A stretch of 64,000 bases of DNA from Roseivirga sp. Its GTDB lineage: Bacteria; Bacteroidota; Bacteroidia; Cytophagales; Cyclobacteriaceae. The stretch's first letter is position 1, and every line of letters begins with the position of its first letter. Location of the stretch: contig JAAWWF010000028.1 of the NCBI GenBank assembly GCA_021404565.1, positions 282,267 to 346,266 of the forward strand, read 5' to 3'. The notes under the pieces were generated by a model, which was given only the letters and a program-made list of their open reading frames with translations, had not been told where the DNA came from and did no database searches. Shown one piece after another: positions 60,826 through 64,000 of the stretch. The position numbers and the translations under genes were made by a program.

Positions 60826-61566
60826 TCAAAAAGTCTGGAAACGCTTAAAAACAGTTTCCCTGTAGTTTTTACTAACAGGTACTTCAGCATCTCCTAAATA
60901 GACGATATTACCCTCAAAACCAGTGATATGCATTAGGTTCAAGAGGTACGAGCGATGACTTTGAATAAAATAGGGATAGGTCAGCCGGTCTATTACCGAT
61001 TTAAGTGTAAGGCTGAGAAGATAACTTTCCGCCTGTGTTTTGATCAAGGTGTAATTACGCTGGGCTTCGGCAAAAAGAATGTCTTCAATTCTTACCTTCT
61101 CATACTTAAACTTCTTTTTGATGAAGAAACTGTCGTTAATGATATAGACATTGTCTTCCTGAGAAGAATCCTCCCCCGGTTGTTTACCAGCATAATTGCT
61201 GATCGCCAGATCAATGGCTATCTGAACTTCCCTTTCCCTGAAAGGCTTTATCAAATATGCAGATGGCCCTGTTTTGCGGGCTTCTGTCACGATTTCTGAC
61301 GTGGTATGAGAAGTAAGGAATATAAACGGAAAATCATGTTCTTTCTGAATCAGTTGAGCTAACCTAATACCATCCATGGCTCCGTCTAACTCTATATCAA
61401 TAATCATGAGATCTATATCAGAATCTGTAGCCTGAAGAAGCTGACTGGCTTCCTGAAAAGTATGTACTACAGCAGCTACTTCATAACCAACGGCCGTTAA
61501 GCGCATTTTTAAATCCCGTGCGACCAGGCGTTCATCTTCAACTATGGCAAGTTTAACTTTCGACAT
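60826..61566 (-). CDS. LytTR response regulator
   Basis: This is a 246-residue protein. The receiver domain has Glu10-Asp11, acceptor Asp57 (MIIDIELDG), Thr in FLTSHT and Lys in LIKPF. The C-terminal LytTR domain (EDILFAEAQRNYTLIKTQAE, YFIQSHRSYLLNLMHI) binds DNA. It overlaps the histidine kinase gene by 14 nt, forming a two-component pair. Confidence 0.94.
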   Translation of the reverse strand: MSKVKLAIVEDERLVARDLKMRLTAVGYEVAAVVHTFQEASQLLQATDSDIDLMIIDIELDGAMDGIRLAQLIQKEHDFPFIFLTSHTTSEIVTEARKTGPSAYLIKPFREREVQIAIDLAISNYAGKQPGEDSSQEDNVYIINDSFFIKKKFKYEKVRIEDILFAEAQRNYTLIKTQAESYLLSLTLKSVIDRLTYPYFIQSHRSYLLNLMHITGFEGNIVYLGDAEVPVSKNYRETVFKRFQTF

Positions 61567-63505
61567 GCGCTTCTACTGGTAAGTATGGAAACTCTATTTG
61601 GACATGAGAACCATTGTCTCTTCCCATTATCAGCGTCCCTTTTAGCTGTTTTACAAGATCGTGAATAAGCTCCAGACCAAAGGAGCTATCTTCGATTTCT
61701 GAACTATCCGGAAGCCCTGGCCCATTATCCGACAAATCGAGCGTCACTATTTCCAGATTATCATCCATCTTGAGGCATACTTCCAGTTTTGGCTGCTCCA
61801 CTTCTTTAAAGGCATGTTTAAAAGAATTGGTTATCAATTCATTAATCACGACTCCCAGAGGAATGGCATATTTTACCCCGATTGGAGTCCTGTCTATGGA
61901 GAGTTTTACCTCAAAATCATCCTCGGCATAGTTGAATGAATAAGCGGTATTATCAATGAGGTGGCGGACATAATCCTCCATTTCTATCGTAGTAATGTTC
62001 TCGCTCTGATACAGTTCTCTGTGAATCATAGACATGGCCTCTATCCTGGCCTGCCCCGATTTGATAGCTTCGGCCGTCTCTTCATCTTTGGTACCATAAT
62101 ACTGAAGGTTGAGCAGGGAAGATACAATTTGAAAGTTATTTTTGACCCGGTGATGCAGTTCTCTGAGTAAAAGTGCCTTTTCTTTCTCCCGCTTTTCTAC
62201 CAGGGATTTTTGCAATTGAAGTGCCTTATTGGACCTGCGTTTCCGTATCAGCAGACCATAGGTAAAACTCGCTGCAACAACTACAAGTGCCAACCCGGCA
62301 AATAAAAGCTGATTTTGAGCATCAGCCTGCGTGAGTTCAAGGCTTTGCTGTACAATCTCCTTATCTTTCTTGGCACTCTCAAACTGAACTTGAAGTTCAG
62401 CTATCTGAGCATTCTTTGCCTGATTGCTAAGGGCAAAATCTATACTGTCAGACAGTTTATAATAGTCAAAAGATTGCTTGTAATCTCCAATCGCCTTGTA
62501 GCCGTCAGAAATATTAAAGTAAAGAGAAGACAGTAGTTCGGGAGAATCAATCTCTTTGGCCAGGGCGACTCCTTTTAAAGCATACTCTCTGGATTCGCGA
62601 AAGTCGTTTTGTTCAAAGGCAAGTGCCGCAAGGTTATTGAATAGTATTGTTTGGCTATATTGATTGCCAAGGCTTTCTTGCAATATCAGGGCTCTTTCAT
62701 AATACAACCTGGCAGAGTCGAAGATACTCTGCTTATAATAAGTCACACCAAGGTTTGTGTATAGAGATGCCCATTTACGAGGTTCTCTCCCTGTTTTTAA
62801 AAACTTCAGACTTTCATGATAATTCTCCATGGCAAGACCATTCATTTCTTGCAAGCCATAGAGATTTCCCAGCACCTGATAAGAATTAACAAGCCCTGAT
62901 GAATCTTGAGCCTCCAACCTTGCCTTCAGTGCTTTCCTGTAATATTGTTCCGATTCATCAAAGTTTTCTTCCCCGCGATAATAGCCTCCAAGACCATCCA
63001 GAAATTTTGATAAGGTACCAACATCATCAGTTTGCTCTATCAGATCCAGACCTGTGGATAAGTATTCCAGCGTCTTCAGTTTATCACCCTGACGTTTTGT
63101 TACCTCAGTCAGTAAAAGGTAGGCCCTGGCTTCCCTCACTTTATCTTCGCCCCCTTTATAGAATTCGAGATTAAGCAGATAATAAGATTTTGCGTTTTCT
63201 AGCCTGCCTTGCAACAGGCTCAGTAAACCTAGTTGACGGTAGGCATTTACTACGCCCACCGGATAATTTGCCTTTTGGGATTCTGACAAAATCTCCTTTG
63301 CCAGGTTTCCCGCGGCTACTGAGTCTTTTCTTATAAGGCGTTGTCCCTTCCTGATTTTCTCATTGATTACCTTTCTTTGCTCTTCACTCACGAGCGCTTT
63401 GTCCTGACCATACAAATCAGCACAAAGCAATAAGAAGAGAATGAAAACAAGAGAAGCTGATTTTTCGAAAAGATCCGACAATGACTTAGTTTTTCTTCTT
63501 TCCAT
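61553..63505 (-). CDS. Membrane histidine kinase with periplasmic TPR domain (HisKA_2)
   Basis: This is a 650-residue protein from ATG 63503-63505 (MERRKTKSLSDLFEK), preferred over the longer frame that would overlap far into the neighbour. A signal or anchor helix ends at DLYGQ. About six TPR repeats follow, then one TM helix (LLFAGLALVVVAASFTYGLLI), then HisKA_2 with phospho-acceptor His in LLRELHHRVKNNFQIV, and an ATPase domain (VINELITNSFKHAFK, DNGPGLP). It partners with the LytTR regulator. Confidence 0.93.
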   Translation of the reverse strand: MERRKTKSLSDLFEKSASLVFILFLLLCADLYGQDKALVSEEQRKVINEKIRKGQRLIRKDSVAAGNLAKEILSESQKANYPVGVVNAYRQLGLLSLLQGRLENAKSYYLLNLEFYKGGEDKVREARAYLLLTEVTKRQGDKLKTLEYLSTGLDLIEQTDDVGTLSKFLDGLGGYYRGEENFDESEQYYRKALKARLEAQDSSGLVNSYQVLGNLYGLQEMNGLAMENYHESLKFLKTGREPRKWASLYTNLGVTYYKQSIFDSARLYYERALILQESLGNQYSQTILFNNLAALAFEQNDFRESREYALKGVALAKEIDSPELLSSLYFNISDGYKAIGDYKQSFDYYKLSDSIDFALSNQAKNAQIAELQVQFESAKKDKEIVQQSLELTQADAQNQLLFAGLALVVVAASFTYGLLIRKRRSNKALQLQKSLVEKREKEKALLLRELHHRVKNNFQIVSSLLNLQYYGTKDEETAEAIKSGQARIEAMSMIHRELYQSENITTIEMEDYVRHLIDNTAYSFNYAEDDFEVKLSIDRTPIGVKYAIPLGVVINELITNSFKHAFKEVEQPKLEVCLKMDDNLEIVTLDLSDNGPGLPDSSEIEDSSFGLELIHDLVKQLKGTLIMGRDNGSHVQIEFPYLPVEAHVES

Positions 63506-63920
63506 CACCTCCACCAATATCCTCTTCATCCACTTCAATGGGATCTTCATAGATAACTTTGGGCTTAGGGTCTGTGTATATATCAGCAATTGAAAACTCA
63601 AGCAGGGCGCAACGATTGTCCTTTTTAGTCGCTACAAATTCATATTGCTTCCAGATCTTCTTCTTGCCTCTGCCAGATTTTGCCTCTCTGTTTAAATATA
63701 AAACGACTTGCTGAGTTCTTGGGTCAGACTCATCTGAAATCAACTCCAGGAATTTGACTTTTTGTTTCTTTTGGAGATAGATCAAAAACTCAACCCGATA
63801 AATCTTTTCATCGCTGTCCCTTTTCCAGGTAATGATGTGGGCCTTACCAAAAACCTCGTAAAGCCCAGGTTTTACTCTCTTGGGCAAAAACATGGTTTTT
63901 TTATTTTTCTTTTTGGACAT
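63486..63920 (-). CDS. Basic cytoplasmic protein of unknown function
   Basis: This is a 144-residue protein starting MSKKKNKKTMFLPKRV. It is very Lys-rich, beta-rich in the middle (EKIYRVEFLIYLQKKQKVKF) and has an acidic then Gly/Lys-rich end (VDEEDIGGGDGKKKN). No family recognised. Its 3' end overlaps the kinase start by 20 nt, so it is probably in the same operon. Confidence 0.65.
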   Translation of the reverse strand: MSKKKNKKTMFLPKRVKPGLYEVFGKAHIITWKRDSDEKIYRVEFLIYLQKKQKVKFLELISDESDPRTQQVVLYLNREAKSGRGKKKIWKQYEFVATKKDNRCALLEFSIADIYTDPKPKVIYEDPIEVDEEDIGGGDGKKKN

Positions 63921-64000
63921 TGTTTAATGATTCGATTTTAACAAATCAGAGGCCCACACGAAACCCCTCTCAATTCCTTATGCCTCTTTTTTCTTTAAAA

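Overview
The window looks like a chromosome segment from a member of the Bacteroidota, probably a marine or soil Cytophagales-type bacterium. The pointers are many signal peptides ending in a Bacteroidota-style ...AQ or ...GQ, a C-terminal T9SS sorting domain, TAnnTTTG-type -7 promoter boxes, PadR plus FtsX-like permease pairs, DUF2911, LytTR and ECF42 families, and weak Shine-Dalgarno use. Genus cannot be set from sequence alone. There is no prophage, transposase, CRISPR array or ordinary tRNA/rRNA gene.

Layout. 1-4.6 kb: a PQQ-type sugar dehydrogenase, small secreted and HAD-like proteins, and a Cys-rich secreted peptide separated by a terminator from a membrane-anchored propeller-like protein. 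4.7-14.2 kb: an aldehyde dehydrogenase, then the most interesting part, an RNA-repair locus. Its minus-strand order is Ro60/TROVE protein, four tandem Y-RNA-like genes with tRNA-like parts, a terminator, RtcB RNA ligase, an unknown protein, and two RlaP-type nucleotidyltransferases. Diverging from it is a WYL-domain regulator fused to a PhyH-type Fe(II)/2-oxoglutarate dioxygenase. 14.2-29.7 kb: two separate PadR/ABC-permease modules, an amino-acid permease with an AKR-RidA fusion, a cold-shock protein, a CHAT protease/sigma factor/TPR anti-sigma-like module, and a BaiN-type flavoprotein. 29.8-52.3 kb: AraC, ECF42 and LytTR regulators with small secreted proteins, an esterase, MFS transporter, YceI, a GAF protein, a T9SS-sorted cysteine peptidase and an S9 peptidase. 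52.4-58.3 kb: an exopolysaccharide operon. 58.3-64 kb: thiol peroxidase, a class 3 lipase and a TPR histidine kinase/LytTR pair.

How the RNA-repair locus may work. The four RNAs (10226-10775, minus strand) share an outer and an inner stem that covary, conserved unpaired bases, and a T-arm. Two of them carry complete circularly permuted tRNA bodies: T-arm, closed acceptor stem, D-arm, with the Y stem in place of the anticodon arm. This matches the known YrlA class of bacterial Y RNAs that bind Ro60. The same 19-bp palindrome lies at identical spacing (13 nt) upstream of a TTTGA box in front of both rtcB and the Ro60 gene, so the two transcription units are probably co-regulated, plausibly by the divergent WYL-PhyH protein. 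RtcB would seal broken RNA, RlaP enzymes would modify or extend ends, and Ro60 with its Y RNAs would sort or tether substrates. The first statements are read from sequence; the division of labour is inference from the families.
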